Source of the DNA: an uncultured Thiotrichales bacterium
GTDB taxonomy: Bacteria > Pseudomonadota > Gammaproteobacteria > CAIRSR01
Assembly: GCA_903881315.1 (NCBI GenBank)
Contig: CAIRSR010000149.1
Coordinates: 1 to 44,614 of the forward strand
Length of the DNA stretch: 44,614 nucleotides
Reading direction: 5' to 3'
Below are positions 8,682-17,385 of this stretch, piece after piece (the first letter of the stretch is position 1; the number at the start of each line of letters is the position of its first letter). The translations under genes and the position numbers were made by a program. A model generated the notes under the pieces. It searched no databases. It was not told the origin of the DNA and saw only the letters and a program-made list of their open reading frames with translations.

Positions 8682-10349
8682 TTATCGAACATCTTGTCGA
8701 TGAACACCTAACACATTGGCTAGCCGATCCAATTGTTGATCTTTTCCATCAAAAATTCCGTCGATTTCGCTCAGCATCATTTCGTTTATTATGCGCTGGC
8801 AACCTTTAATCTGCTCAAAAGAAAAACCTTGATCGTACAAATAGGCCAGATACCATAGACTCGTATCTGGATCCAGAAATATGGATCTCTTGACATGACG
8901 AAACATATGGATTTTCATTTCGGTAGCAATCTGAGAATTCATTGTATTATGAGACCACTTATTAGCATTGCCTGTTAGATTATATTTCCCGCGATCAGTA
9001 TGGATACTGGTATGTGGCATATAATAAAATTCTTTTGTCGAATAAAAATCAACTTCAAGACTATCCAAGAAGTGGATATTCTCATTGATACTCTCTTCAG
9101 TCTCGCCAGGAAAGCCAATAACAAAAGCCGCGAAGGTGACTATCTCGTGCTTCTTTAGATGCGCCATCCCTCGGATAAATTTCTCCTTGTTCACCATTTT
9201 GTTCATATTCTTAAGGACAGTGTCATTGGCCGACTCAATCCCCAGATATACACCACGGCAGCCACTCTCCTTCATCAAGCGGGCTGCTTCATCATCAATA
9301 TATTGTACCCTAAGAAAGGAGAACCATTCGAAGTTGAATTTACACAGGACTTTGAGTATTTCTTTAAAGCGACGGATTGGTACATTAAACGTATCGTCAA
9401 CAAAAATGATACGATCCACGAATCCTAGGGACTGGATGTCACGCAGTTGCTGCTCGATAAGCGCCAAATCCATTGAGAAATGACCACCAGCAGTTTTAGG
9501 GTATGAACAGAAGGCGCAAGAGAAAGGGCACCCAGATGCCGCTCTTAGTTGTACCGTGCGATTCACGAAATGAAGGTCGAGTCTATCCCATAACATTGGC
9601 CTGCTGTTCAGGGTAGGATTCTGCCAGATGGTAGGCGTACTGCGAAATTCTCCAGACTTATTAAAATACGAAAGATTGGGTACTTGCAAAAATCCTTTTC
9701 CCTGTTGATGAGCCTTCAGTAGTGCCGGAAAATCTTCATCTGAATTAAAGGCATGAAGAACATAGTCCAGGCCATATTTCCGCATCGGTTCTTCGAAAAT
9801 GGTAGTTGTTGAAAGTATGGTTTGTTCATTGGCAAATGCCCCCCCGATCACGATCTTCATTAATGGATCGTGCCTCCGAAGTTTTTTGACTAGTCGCTTA
9901 ATCTCAGCGTAGCCAAGATAAAATGTGGTAGATATACCAACCAAAGGTGGCACTGACTGACCATCATAATATTCTACAAACCTATCAAACTCCGCATCAA
10001 AATTATTGATTATTTTTACATTAAAACCGTGATGATGGGCATTACTTGCGACCAATAGGCTGCTCAGCCCTGGCAGATTCCATATACTAAGGAGTTGTCT
10101 ACGCTCCTTATCACTACTGGCCTCCGCAAATGTTTTACCGGAACGGACAAGGTTGATGACATCCAAGTGTGACATAAACTGTCCATTGCGGTGCACCATC
10201 CTGAGGTAGACCAGCTCCTTGTATAGATGAATACGTTCCAGTGGTAATTTGCTGTAGTCCTCATAGCGCACGATCTCTGACTGTCCAATAATAATTGCAT
10301 CTATACGTTCAGCATTCTGTGCTATTTTCGACATAAAATATCCGCGCAT
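8682..10349 (-). CDS. Radical SAM protein with N-terminal B12-binding-like domain, PhpK-like
   Basis: A 555-residue enzyme. Residues ~15-200 resemble a cobalamin-binding Rossmann region (IDAIIIGQSEIVRYEDY, then VGISTTFYLGYAEI and IVIGGAFANEQTI). The radical SAM core starts at CPFSCAFC (Cys274, Cys278, Cys281; CxxxCxxC), which binds the [4Fe-4S] cluster; FVDDTFN, GVYLGIES and FVIGFPGETEES follow as normal core elements. The N-terminal pattern (IIIG...YEDY, then a lone domain with IVIGG) resembles the PhpK group, known for B12-dependent P-methylation in phosphinothricin synthesis, but I see no phosphonate genes nearby, so the substrate is open. It is the last gene of the FkbH/ACP/MBOAT operon, 165 bases after the MaoC-like gene. 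A second ATG at codon 6 is an alternative start; neither has a strong ribosome site. Confidence 0.82.
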   Translation of the reverse strand: MRGYFMSKIAQNAERIDAIIIGQSEIVRYEDYSKLPLERIHLYKELVYLRMVHRNGQFMSHLDVINLVRSGKTFAEASSDKERRQLLSIWNLPGLSSLLVASNAHHHGFNVKIINNFDAEFDRFVEYYDGQSVPPLVGISTTFYLGYAEIKRLVKKLRRHDPLMKIVIGGAFANEQTILSTTTIFEEPMRKYGLDYVLHAFNSDEDFPALLKAHQQGKGFLQVPNLSYFNKSGEFRSTPTIWQNPTLNSRPMLWDRLDLHFVNRTVQLRAASGCPFSCAFCSYPKTAGGHFSMDLALIEQQLRDIQSLGFVDRIIFVDDTFNVPIRRFKEILKVLCKFNFEWFSFLRVQYIDDEAARLMKESGCRGVYLGIESANDTVLKNMNKMVNKEKFIRGMAHLKKHEIVTFAAFVIGFPGETEESINENIHFLDSLEVDFYSTKEFYYMPHTSIHTDRGKYNLTGNANKWSHNTMNSQIATEMKIHMFRHVKRSIFLDPDTSLWYLAYLYDQGFSFEQIKGCQRIINEMMLSEIDGIFDGKDQQLDRLANVLGVHRQDVR

Positions 10350-10514
10350 CTCATTTGGTATTATATCTACACCACAATGAACCAGGAGAGTTGCTCCCGA
10401 TACAATCGGCTCGTTGAATTCCTGTCCTTCTATACGGCAGCCATAGCAGACGCATTGCTAGAAAGATAACCCAGGCAATGCTATAGCTGCTAGCAGCATA
10501 TAAAGAAAACGGAC

Positions 10515-10949
10515 TCAACCTTCATTAGTAAATCCAACCGTTACCTTTCCCTTAGCGACAATGATTTGTTCCGTAATACTATAGATAACGACCTGTACTA
10601 TCATCGCTTTTGCGGAAACCGATATCTGTTCTACCGTTCCTGTTACGCGCAGCAACCTATGGGGGTAGGTTGGTACCGGGTATTTCATGCTCATACCCAG
10701 TAATAGACAATTCTTCCCTGGCAGGTGAACACCAACGAATCGTGAGACAAGGCCATTTAGGAACGCTCCATGCACTACTCTGTCCTTAAATCCTCGTTGT
10801 ATTGCAAAGTTCCGATCCATGTGAAGGGGGTTATTGTCGCCAGTTATTGTGGCGAAATCATCAATCATCGTCTCCGTAATAACTTCCTCGAAACTAAATG
10901 ACTGCCCCTCACAGATATCGGCAATTGTGAATGTGGAAATTGAATCCAT
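10515..10949 (-). CDS. MaoC-like hot-dog dehydratase/hydratase
   Basis: A 144-residue single hot-dog domain protein of the MaoC/(R)-specific enoyl hydratase family, which interconverts (R)-3-hydroxyacyl and trans-2-enoyl thioesters on CoA or ACP. The hydratase motif TGDNNPLHMD (about residues 36-45) supplies the catalytic Asp and His, and FKDRVVHGAFLNGLVSRF follows as usual. The ATG at 10949 is 3 bases past the stop of the SGNH gene and has AGG seven bases upstream inside that gene, so translation is probably coupled. The context (ACP, FkbH, MBOAT) suggests it acts on a carrier-bound acyl group; this is inference. Catalytic residues are present and the gene is intact. Confidence 0.85.
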   Translation of the reverse strand: MDSISTFTIADICEGQSFSFEEVITETMIDDFATITGDNNPLHMDRNFAIQRGFKDRVVHGAFLNGLVSRFVGVHLPGKNCLLLGMSMKYPVPTYPHRLLRVTGTVEQISVSAKAMIVQVVIYSITEQIIVAKGKVTVGFTNEG

Positions 10950-10952
10950 AGT

Positions 10953-12026
10953 TTACCTATTGCTAAGCGCAGTTCTTATTGTCTGCGATACCTTGCTTGC
11001 AAACAACCGCGTTACCCGTGGACGTGGATGCGCTGAATCGAAGTAATAGTCCTTATCACTAAACTCTTCTCGCAGGTTTCCGTAGGAGAAACCCGACAAG
11101 AAAGACATTCTCGCCAAATATGGAACAAAGCGCATTTGATAGATGCGATCGTAAGAAACACGCTCGCGGTGCCAGTTTGGAATCGGCATATCAATCAGCA
11201 CCAACCTTGCCCCTACAGAAGAAACCTCTTTTGCAATTTGGTACAAAGTATCAAAACTTTTGTTGCTCCAATCTTCACTGCGTCCCATATATTCTTCCCA
11301 GTGCGTAATAGCGCGATCCTGTTCGTCTTTGGTAATAACATGTTGATTACGGCATGAGCTAATGGGGGGGATTGCACCTTCTCCTACAATGAACGCAACA
11401 AGACGCTCAAAGTTTTCAGAGAAGAATATACTGGGATCGAGCCTAGAGGCCAGCATGAATGGACGAATCAGTAACGCTGCGTAGTGCATTTGCTCTGCAC
11501 TAAATCTTGCTATGGGTAAACGGTCGCCATCCTCGCGATACAGGTTATATCGTAACATCTCTGAGACAACATCCGTATGCTGCCCCTTCCAGCGTCGATC
11601 TTCATCCACAAAAGACCCATACCATATTCCCAAAACAATTGTCAGATTTGCAAGGTTTTCTTTTGGCACAGCAGACAATACCAATTGAACCAACTCCCGT
11701 TGCTGGCGCATGTCTGATGAACTTACGGCAATATTATGAACATTGATGTTAGGAAGAAGATCCGAAAATTGTTCCGGTCGGAACCATTCACGGGCATTAG
11801 AAGCACCGACAAAAACAACCTCCTTCCCAGGAGCAGACAATGGCTCCCGCAGATACACCGCAAACTGACTTTCGGCAGCAAAGATTGTTTGTGCAGCGTA
11901 CTCAGTATCTAATGTTGACATACTGTCGGGAAGGGCAAAACAACTTGCGATAATCACCAGTACGTGAAAGAAAAGGGCAAGCAGCACAATTAACCCGGCG
12001 CGTTGCACTATACTGAGAACTAACAT
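10953..12026 (-). CDS. Membrane-anchored SGNH/GDSL-like protein (DltD-like role proposed)
   Basis: A 357-residue protein with an N-terminal membrane anchor (about residues 8-32, uncleaved-signal type) and an extracytoplasmic SGNH-like domain. Block I is VVFVGASNAREWF, with Ser in the GxSN context, and block V is DSAHP near the C-terminus, giving the Asp-His pair. LVLIDMPIPNWH is a plausible middle block. SGNH proteins next to MBOAT genes act in surface acylation, as DltD and AlgX/AlgJ do. The ATG at 12026 has GGAG about eight bases upstream. It sits 104 bases after the MBOAT gene and 3 bases before the MaoC-like gene. The overall sequence is not one I can assign to a named subfamily, so its role as acyl acceptor or final transferase is inference from context. 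Confidence 0.8.
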   Translation of the reverse strand: MLVLSIVQRAGLIVLLALFFHVLVIIASCFALPDSMSTLDTEYAAQTIFAAESQFAVYLREPLSAPGKEVVFVGASNAREWFRPEQFSDLLPNINVHNIAVSSSDMRQQRELVQLVLSAVPKENLANLTIVLGIWYGSFVDEDRRWKGQHTDVVSEMLRYNLYREDGDRLPIARFSAEQMHYAALLIRPFMLASRLDPSIFFSENFERLVAFIVGEGAIPPISSCRNQHVITKDEQDRAITHWEEYMGRSEDWSNKSFDTLYQIAKEVSSVGARLVLIDMPIPNWHRERVSYDRIYQMRFVPYLARMSFLSGFSYGNLREEFSDKDYYFDSAHPRPRVTRLFASKVSQTIRTALSNR

Positions 12027-12130
12027 CTTGTGCGCTCCCTATTCTAAACTTTATAAAACATGGCTTGGATCTTCATACTGTCTCGCAACAGGCGCTTGGA
12101 TGCTATTTCACCGAATAGGACGTAAGCAAT

Positions 12131-13571
12131 TCAGAAATACTTATAAACAAATTCCGGGGCACCGCTATGTAATGCCACCGCGAAATTGATCGTTAGAAAT
12201 AACTTCAGCCCACTTAGCATAGCAGTAAAGATATCACCCCTGAGAAATGATGTGTCTCTTTGTCGGAACAAAAGACGAACCAGATCAGTTAGCCACAATA
12301 CCACGAGCAAAAGAATTGTCAGCGTCGTCAGCGTAATCAAGCCACATAACATCCCCCGCATACTGGCCATATTGCTAACCTGCACTGGATCAATCCAGAC
12401 ACAAGTCAGCGCCACAGCAAAATAAGAAAGGGTAAGCGCCCTAGACAGTTGCCCATACCATGCCCTTTGGCAGATCTCACGGTAGCGAACCTTACCAAGG
12501 TGGCGCGACATTCTTATCTGCCATATCTTATTGGCAGTGACCCCGCCACCAAGCAGTAGTCCATACACAACAAATATAGCGGTGCTACCGTGCCAAATCC
12601 CCATCGTTAGAAAAGTCATAAAGAATGCAATGGCACCAAAGTATTGATCACTTCGTCCTTTAGTTCCACCCCAGCGTTTATTTAATGACTTCAGAAGTGG
12701 ATTAAATAGGTAAAACTTAAACCACTCCGATAACGTAATATGCCAACGAGCCCACAAATCCAGGAAATTCTTAGACAGGTACGGCTTATCGAAGTTCTCT
12801 GGCAGAGTATATCCCGCCAAACGACCGATACCAATGCAGATGTGCATATATCCCACAAAGTTTAGGTAAATATGCACTAATTGCATTAGCGTGGCCAAGG
12901 TAAAAAAGAGAACCGTTCTAATACCAAGACCTGATGCAAACGCAAGATAGAAGAACTTCGTAAGTTTCTCGTTACTATAGGAAGTATAAGAGCACACCAC
13001 AATGATAATAAAGAACCCGGTAATGACTCTCTACTAGCGCCAACCTCATCTCTTCAGGAGAGTCTTTTACTCTTGTTTGAATTGACTGCGCAGCAAAATC
13101 CTGGAATCGCTGGATCGGCCCAGAAACGAGATTTAGAAAGAAGAACGTATAATTGAAATAGGCGAGAGGGCTTGGCGTCCGCATTGCACCCTGAGCAACG
13201 TCCACAATAAGGTGAATCATCCGAAATAGCATGTACGACATCCCTATCGTGGCGTAAGGGAAGTCCAACGATGGCAGAAACACAACAACGGAATAATGTT
13301 TTAACCAAGCAAATACAGCAATCAACACTGCTAGTACAATGCCTATACCGCTAGAGGTTCCCGTCCTCTTCGCAACGAGAATTGCGACATAACCCATCGC
13401 AACGAAAATCACAATAGGGACAAGGGCAACAGGGCTGAAGCTGAAGCTATACAAGAAATAGAAATTCAATACCGCAACCAAGGCGTTGCGATACCAGCCT
13501 ACCCCTGCGGTTCTTAATAAGAAAACTGCCAATAGGCAAAACCAAACAAACTGCAGAGAGTCGAATCTCAT
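12131..13571 (-). pseudogene. MBOAT family acyltransferase, split by a frameshift
   Basis: Two overlapping open frames together encode one MBOAT (DltB/AlgI-type) membrane O-acyltransferase of about 480 residues. The first frame (13571 down to about 13030) gives MRFDSLQFVWF..., several helices and SGPIQRFQDFAAQ. The second frame (about 13028 to 12131) gives RVITGFFIIIVV, RWHITLSEWFKFYLFNPLL and MGIWHGSTAIF, which includes the catalytic His. The junction lies at about 13025-13034 in a short AG repeat (gagaga on the coding strand); removing one base there restores a continuous protein. MBOAT enzymes move acyl groups across the membrane to extracellular acceptors. It could be a true null allele, a slippage-prone site read through at low level, or a sequencing error. 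The ATG at 13571 is the natural start. It lies between the ACP and SGNH genes. Confidence 0.82.
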
Positions 13572-13610
13572 TTAGTCAATCACCCTACAAAAGAGTAACC
13601 ATGCAAGCGC

Positions 13611-13640
13611 CTCTCCCCGTTGGGGAGAGTGAACGATTAC
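13611..13640. repeat. Short palindromic repeat, copy A (partial)
   Basis: This sits in the 173-base gap between the ACP and MBOAT genes. It has a perfect 8-base stem (ctctcccc / ggggagag, 13611-13629, loop of three) followed by gtgaacgattac. Read on the minus strand, it begins taatcgttcactctccccaa, closely matching the end of copy B at 26712 (taaccgttcactctcccat). A second small hairpin, tcccc-ttc-gggga, lies at 13700-13712. The match suggests a dispersed repeat family; this copy lacks the long internal part seen in B and C. Confidence 0.6.
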
Positions 13641-13744
13641 CACAAAAGATTCCTATCGGTCGCGCACAAGACGGCGATGATACAACAGCAACCACACTAT
13701 CCCCTTCGGGGAAGCATTAGTAATCAATGCGCCACAAGCAGTGT

Positions 13745-13993
13745 CTATTTTGTTGCACGCGCCACCAACAAATCTAGCATTTGCCCAACATTCGCCAGGG
13801 CACCCACTTCCGCTGCATTGAGCAATACCCCAAACTCCTTCTCGACAGCAAGCACCAGGTTAATATGATTCAAAGAATCCCATTCCTCAACATCCTTTGC
13901 GGTCATTTCATCCCGCAATTTGATGGAAGTATCATCAAAGATATCGTGAAAAACATCGGTCAGCCTATTGATAATCGCACTACGGTCGTTCAT
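13745..13993 (-). CDS. Acyl carrier protein
   Basis: An 82-residue acidic carrier protein. The phosphopantetheine attachment motif is EWDSLNHINLV, with the serine about 40 residues from the start, followed by the usual helix EKEFGVLLNAAEVGALANVG. It would carry an acyl or glyceryl thioester in the cytoplasm. I prefer the ATG at 13993, with GAGTGG upstream, over an in-frame GTG at 14005. It follows the FkbH gene by about 22 bases and precedes the MBOAT gene, the same order of loader, carrier and membrane transferase expected for a surface acylation route. It is not the housekeeping AcpP: the sequence around the serine is not the AcpP DSLD consensus and no fatty-acid synthesis genes are near. 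Confidence 0.88.
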   Translation of the reverse strand: MNDRSAIINRLTDVFHDIFDDTSIKLRDEMTAKDVEEWDSLNHINLVLAVEKEFGVLLNAAEVGALANVGQMLDLLVARATK

Positions 13994-14015
13994 GGTCGAG
14001 TCCACTCAATGGGGG

Positions 14016-15893
14016 TTAGCCTAAAGACGTGATAAAGGTCTCTAGGGGCTGAGGTGAAGATGGCATTTCGAGGCACCAGGTGGTGACGCCGCCTTCGTCG
14101 GATACTTGTGAGAAACCAAGGCGGGAGTATAGATTCGCAACCAGCTTGTTCTTCGCGCTGGGTAGGTAGCGCCCAATCACTGTATGACAATCCATGCCAC
14201 GCGCAATCTCAATAATATCATTGTGAATAAATTCCTCCATCGTTCGCCCAAGCACCCGGCAGGACATTACCCACGTATCAATGACTACGGTATGCTCTAT
14301 ACTTCCATTGTGCACAACGACGGAGATTAACCCATTATCGCCAAATCTATCCGAGAGTTTATAATAGCGTACTAACCATTGCGCCCGATTGGCGCACGCC
14401 TGTAGCTCAACCTCTGAATATCGGGTACCCGTTAGGTGAAATTGATTTGACTTGTTGATTAGCTGCGCCATGCGCGGCAATAATAATGGGTTTAGATTTC
14501 CCCGCTCAGATACCATCTGCAAAGAACGCAGATACTCAGCCACATTGGTAAACTGGGCCACAAGCTCTGACCTCATGGCATTGGTTCGATAATACGCGGC
14601 GCGCTCGGTATCTTCTGGAGAGAAACTTACCGTTTCAAAATAGCAGTGTTCTTCTATGCACTGCACATATCTTGCTGGGTCTTCCGGTAGCTCAGGAACG
14701 GCCACCATTGGCATAAACTCGCGCACCAGATTGCGCTCCAGCGGAGAATCGTCAATAAATACCAGCGAGTCTGCACCAATGTTGAGAATACGCGCAATGT
14801 CACAGATATTATCTGCCTTGTTCTGCCAATTGGCACGAAATACAGCAATGTCCTCAAGCTTTAGCACCATATCAGGATGCTTTAAGAAAGGCTCCTTGGC
14901 GTTTTCTTCCTCGTTCTTGGAGCAAACTGCCAGAATAATGCCACGCTGTTTTAGGGTAAGAACGTATCTTTGGAAATCAACAAAGGCCTCGCCATCTGCG
15001 CCGTTACCGAGTTTTATCCCAGAGAGTCCGTCATCGCCAATCACGCCGCCCCAGAGCGTATTATCCAGATCGAGCACAATAGCTTTCTTTGCGCAACCCT
15101 TAAGACCAGCAATCAGTCGCGCCGCATGAAATGCCAGTGTTCCACAGGCATCGAAGGTAAAAGCGTGCTTGGAGTGATACCAATAGCGCCAGTCTACCCA
15201 ACGCGCTCGGCCAAAATTCGCTGCGACATGATCGAGATCGAATATGACAACACCAAAAGGCGCTGCCGACCCAAGGCTAAGATTGTAGCGGCGCAACATA
15301 TTACGTCGCGTCCATTCTACCTGGCCCGCATAATTTCCAAAAGGATCTCCTGCCGGAATATCGGCATTGTTCTGTAGGATCACACAAGATAATCTATGCT
15401 GTATGGTCTGCCAAAGCGTTGTATTAGTAGCAACCGCCGCCGCAATGACCTCTTGAACCTCACTGCCCCCACCAGCAGCGACATCAACACGCACATCACG
15501 ATGGGTGGTAAATATCCAGACAATATCCGGACGGAAGGAATACAGATCGCTTCCTTCGTCCATAATTGTCGGAACGATGGTATCGTAGGGGGCAATCCAT
15601 AGATCAGCAGCAAAACCCTCTTGTGCAAGCCAAAACCGTAGAATGTCTGAGAAATGATCGAGCGTGGTTGACGCCAACAAGGCAATCCTGATCGGCTGCA
15701 ACCCGAGTAGTGTTTGGTTTATTGACAGAGACAGTTTGGCAACACGCGCCTGATTGACAAAATCGTCGCCGGGGGTTACTAGCGCTGTGAGGATGAGAAA
15801 TGCCTCTTTATGCGCCCCATCGGCCAGCGCAGATTTTGCCGCTGCTAGGCGGTTTTTAAGGGAATTGACGGGTGCGCCATCTTGTTGGCTCAT
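14016..15893 (-). CDS. FkbH-like HAD-IIIC protein (glyceryl-ACP loading type)
   Basis: A 625-residue protein with the three-part FkbH layout. Residues ~65-250 are an SGNH-like N-terminal region (IRIALLASTTLDHFSDILRF). Residues ~270-430 form a HAD phosphatase-like domain with VLDLDNTLWGGVIGDDG (nucleophile Asp275, acid/base Asp277), LAVCSKNEEENA, and VFIDDSPLERNLV (379-390). The C-terminal ~130 residues are an N-acetyltransferase-like region. FkbH homologues take the three-carbon unit of 1,3-bisphosphoglycerate and load it as glyceryl-S-ACP onto a discrete carrier. It is the first gene of the operon, with a candidate promoter just upstream, and the next gene encodes a carrier protein, its expected partner. 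No dehydrogenases for conversion to methoxymalonyl-ACP are nearby, so the glyceryl group itself may be the product used (inference). Confidence 0.87.
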   Translation of the reverse strand: MSQQDGAPVNSLKNRLAAAKSALADGAHKEAFLILTALVTPGDDFVNQARVAKLSLSINQTLLGLQPIRIALLASTTLDHFSDILRFWLAQEGFAADLWIAPYDTIVPTIMDEGSDLYSFRPDIVWIFTTHRDVRVDVAAGGGSEVQEVIAAAVATNTTLWQTIQHRLSCVILQNNADIPAGDPFGNYAGQVEWTRRNMLRRYNLSLGSAAPFGVVIFDLDHVAANFGRARWVDWRYWYHSKHAFTFDACGTLAFHAARLIAGLKGCAKKAIVLDLDNTLWGGVIGDDGLSGIKLGNGADGEAFVDFQRYVLTLKQRGIILAVCSKNEEENAKEPFLKHPDMVLKLEDIAVFRANWQNKADNICDIARILNIGADSLVFIDDSPLERNLVREFMPMVAVPELPEDPARYVQCIEEHCYFETVSFSPEDTERAAYYRTNAMRSELVAQFTNVAEYLRSLQMVSERGNLNPLLLPRMAQLINKSNQFHLTGTRYSEVELQACANRAQWLVRYYKLSDRFGDNGLISVVVHNGSIEHTVVIDTWVMSCRVLGRTMEEFIHNDIIEIARGMDCHTVIGRYLPSAKNKLVANLYSRLGFSQVSDEGGVTTWCLEMPSSPQPLETFITSLG

Positions 15894-15929
15894 TGCATTA
15901 GACTCGGATTAACGCTTGTTACTTTTCTA

Positions 15930-15959
15930 ATAATACCTGCTTGATTTGCAAGTATGCAA
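15930..15959 (-). promoter_or_regulatory. Candidate sigma-70 promoter of the FkbH operon
   Basis: On the minus strand TTGCAT (15959-15954) and TATTAT (15935-15930) are separated by 18 bases, and the -10 lies about 36 bases before the FkbH start codon. An inverted repeat TTGCA-agta-TGCAA (15946-15959) overlaps the -35 element and could bind a regulator. The assignment is by pattern only. Confidence 0.4.
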
Positions 15960-16121
15960 GAGGGTCTGGCCAAGGACAGACGCATGCCGAACCAGCCACC
16001 CCGTGGGTCATCTATTTATCAACTAAAGAACGGGCATCTTTACGTATCGACGAGAATCTTGAAATCATTTTGCGCATTTTGGGCTATGCTGGTAAGCACC
16101 ATCACCCCCTCTCGGCAATCC

Positions 16122-17243
16122 CTATTTCTTGGCTTCTGTCTCGGGTTTTTTGTCTACGCCCTGCGCAGAAAAGTCAACCACCGGCGGCCCGGCATTACCG
16201 CGTGGGCCCCAGGTATTCCAGGCCAGTTCGTGCAGATAATAGCGCGTCGGGCTAAAGATTCCCTTGGCCAAGGCAAGCCCACCCGCAAGATAGAGATTTC
16301 CTAGAAAAGCATAATTCACACCAAACATCCAGAGCGTTGATTGCACCGTATGCACCGCCGTTTTTGCCACCCCAAGCCGCCATATATCGACATTCTCATC
16401 TGGGTCGAGGTGCAGCGGGTGCGCAATGGCGGCCTGTTCTGCCAAAAAGTCGGTCTCGGACAGCCAGCCCTGTGCCCGCAGAGCCTCGAGTCGCTGCAAA
16501 CGGCTATTGATTTCTGTTGACGATGGGCCTTTAATACCCAAACGCAACGGGGGCAGCGGGTTTTCATTGTCAATCTGGTTAGAAAAACCGCGCTCGACCA
16601 GATAGCGCACCGCCTCTTGCCAACGGATGAGCGCTTGGGTAGCAGAATTGGCAAGCTTTGGATCGGTGATTGGTTTGCCCACGCCCGCAGCGACCAGCAA
16701 CGCCGGGTCAAAGCCATAACGGATATCGATGACATCCGCTGCGTCCGCTATCCGAAAACCCACCACACTCCAGTGTGCGGGCAGGTGCCAGTGATTGCGG
16801 TTTGCAAACCGCACCGCATCCTCCCACGCCGTAAATTTGTCCGGCTGGTAGCCCTCGGCCTGGACAAAGACACAAAAATAGTGTTGACTGCGGTGCTCGT
16901 AGATGTGCGCAAAACGGCCATCCTGGTTCTGACAATCGCTACTGATACCCCAACCCCCCTTGGCTGGAGTAAGATTAGCGTGGATCGCAACGAACCCGGT
17001 AACCGCTGTTGCTGTTGCATCAAACAGGATAAGGTTGTAAACCTGCGCATCGGGCAGAGGGATAGTCGCGCTACCGGCAATCACCCAAGGCCGCGCACTG
17101 AGCGGCACCTGCTTGCCCGCAAGCGTCACGCGCCCCAGGCTCTGCTGCACGGTCGCGTTAGGCTCCGCCAACACACAAGACATGGCGAGCCCGAGGCTTA
17201 CGGCAACTAGCATAATGAATGTATGATTAATAAACCGTTGCAC
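16122..17243 (-). CDS. Secreted protein with C-terminal DUF2061-like membrane region
   Basis: A 373-residue protein of unknown function. The N-terminus is a signal sequence ending near VLA-EP (about residue 27). Residues ~60-170 form an unrecognised extracytoplasmic region. The C-terminal part (AKTAVHTVQSTLWMFGVNY, then GLALAKGIF and YYLHELAWNTWGPRG) resembles the short DUF2061 membrane family, whose members end in a YYLHE-W signature. The fusion of a secreted region to a DUF2061-like tail is unusual, since typical DUF2061 proteins are stand-alone and about 70-90 residues long. The start is GTG at 17243, with AGAGGG about nine bases upstream. It is divergent from greA across 142 bases and is followed, 228 bases later, by the FkbH operon on the same strand. 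Confidence 0.65.
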   Translation of the reverse strand: MQRFINHTFIMLVAVSLGLAMSCVLAEPNATVQQSLGRVTLAGKQVPLSARPWVIAGSATIPLPDAQVYNLILFDATATAVTGFVAIHANLTPAKGGWGISSDCQNQDGRFAHIYEHRSQHYFCVFVQAEGYQPDKFTAWEDAVRFANRNHWHLPAHWSVVGFRIADAADVIDIRYGFDPALLVAAGVGKPITDPKLANSATQALIRWQEAVRYLVERGFSNQIDNENPLPPLRLGIKGPSSTEINSRLQRLEALRAQGWLSETDFLAEQAAIAHPLHLDPDENVDIWRLGVAKTAVHTVQSTLWMFGVNYAFLGNLYLAGGLALAKGIFSPTRYYLHELAWNTWGPRGNAGPPVVDFSAQGVDKKPETEAKK

Positions 17244-17324
17244 GGTATCGAACCCTCTGTGTAAGCCTGCATTGGTTCTTTCCGCTTGCTCGGAACAATG
17301 CCATGATTGTAGCCTTTTTTCCCG

Positions 17325-17330
17325 TATAAT
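17325..17330 (+). promoter_or_regulatory. -10 element of the greA promoter
   Basis: A perfect TATAAT lies 55 bases before the greA start and is embedded in a small palindrome (cccg-tataat-cggg). No good -35 hexamer is found at 16-18 bases. The leader downstream contains a 6-base-stem hairpin, gagccg/cggctc (17340-17357). Confidence 0.45.
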
Positions 17331-17385
17331 CGGGCGGATGAGCCGTTCGATCGGCTCTTAACAGTATCATGATGAGGATCTAAGA

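Noticed and set aside
13745-15893. Methoxymalonyl-ACP pathway
   Set aside because: FkbH and ACP are present, but the acyl-CoA dehydrogenase, hydroxyacyl dehydrogenase and O-methyltransferase of that pathway, and any polyketide synthase, are absent.
16617-17210. Plus-strand ORF opposite the DUF2061-like gene
   Set aside because: It is a shadow of a gene with a signal peptide, ribosome site and family similarity on the other strand.
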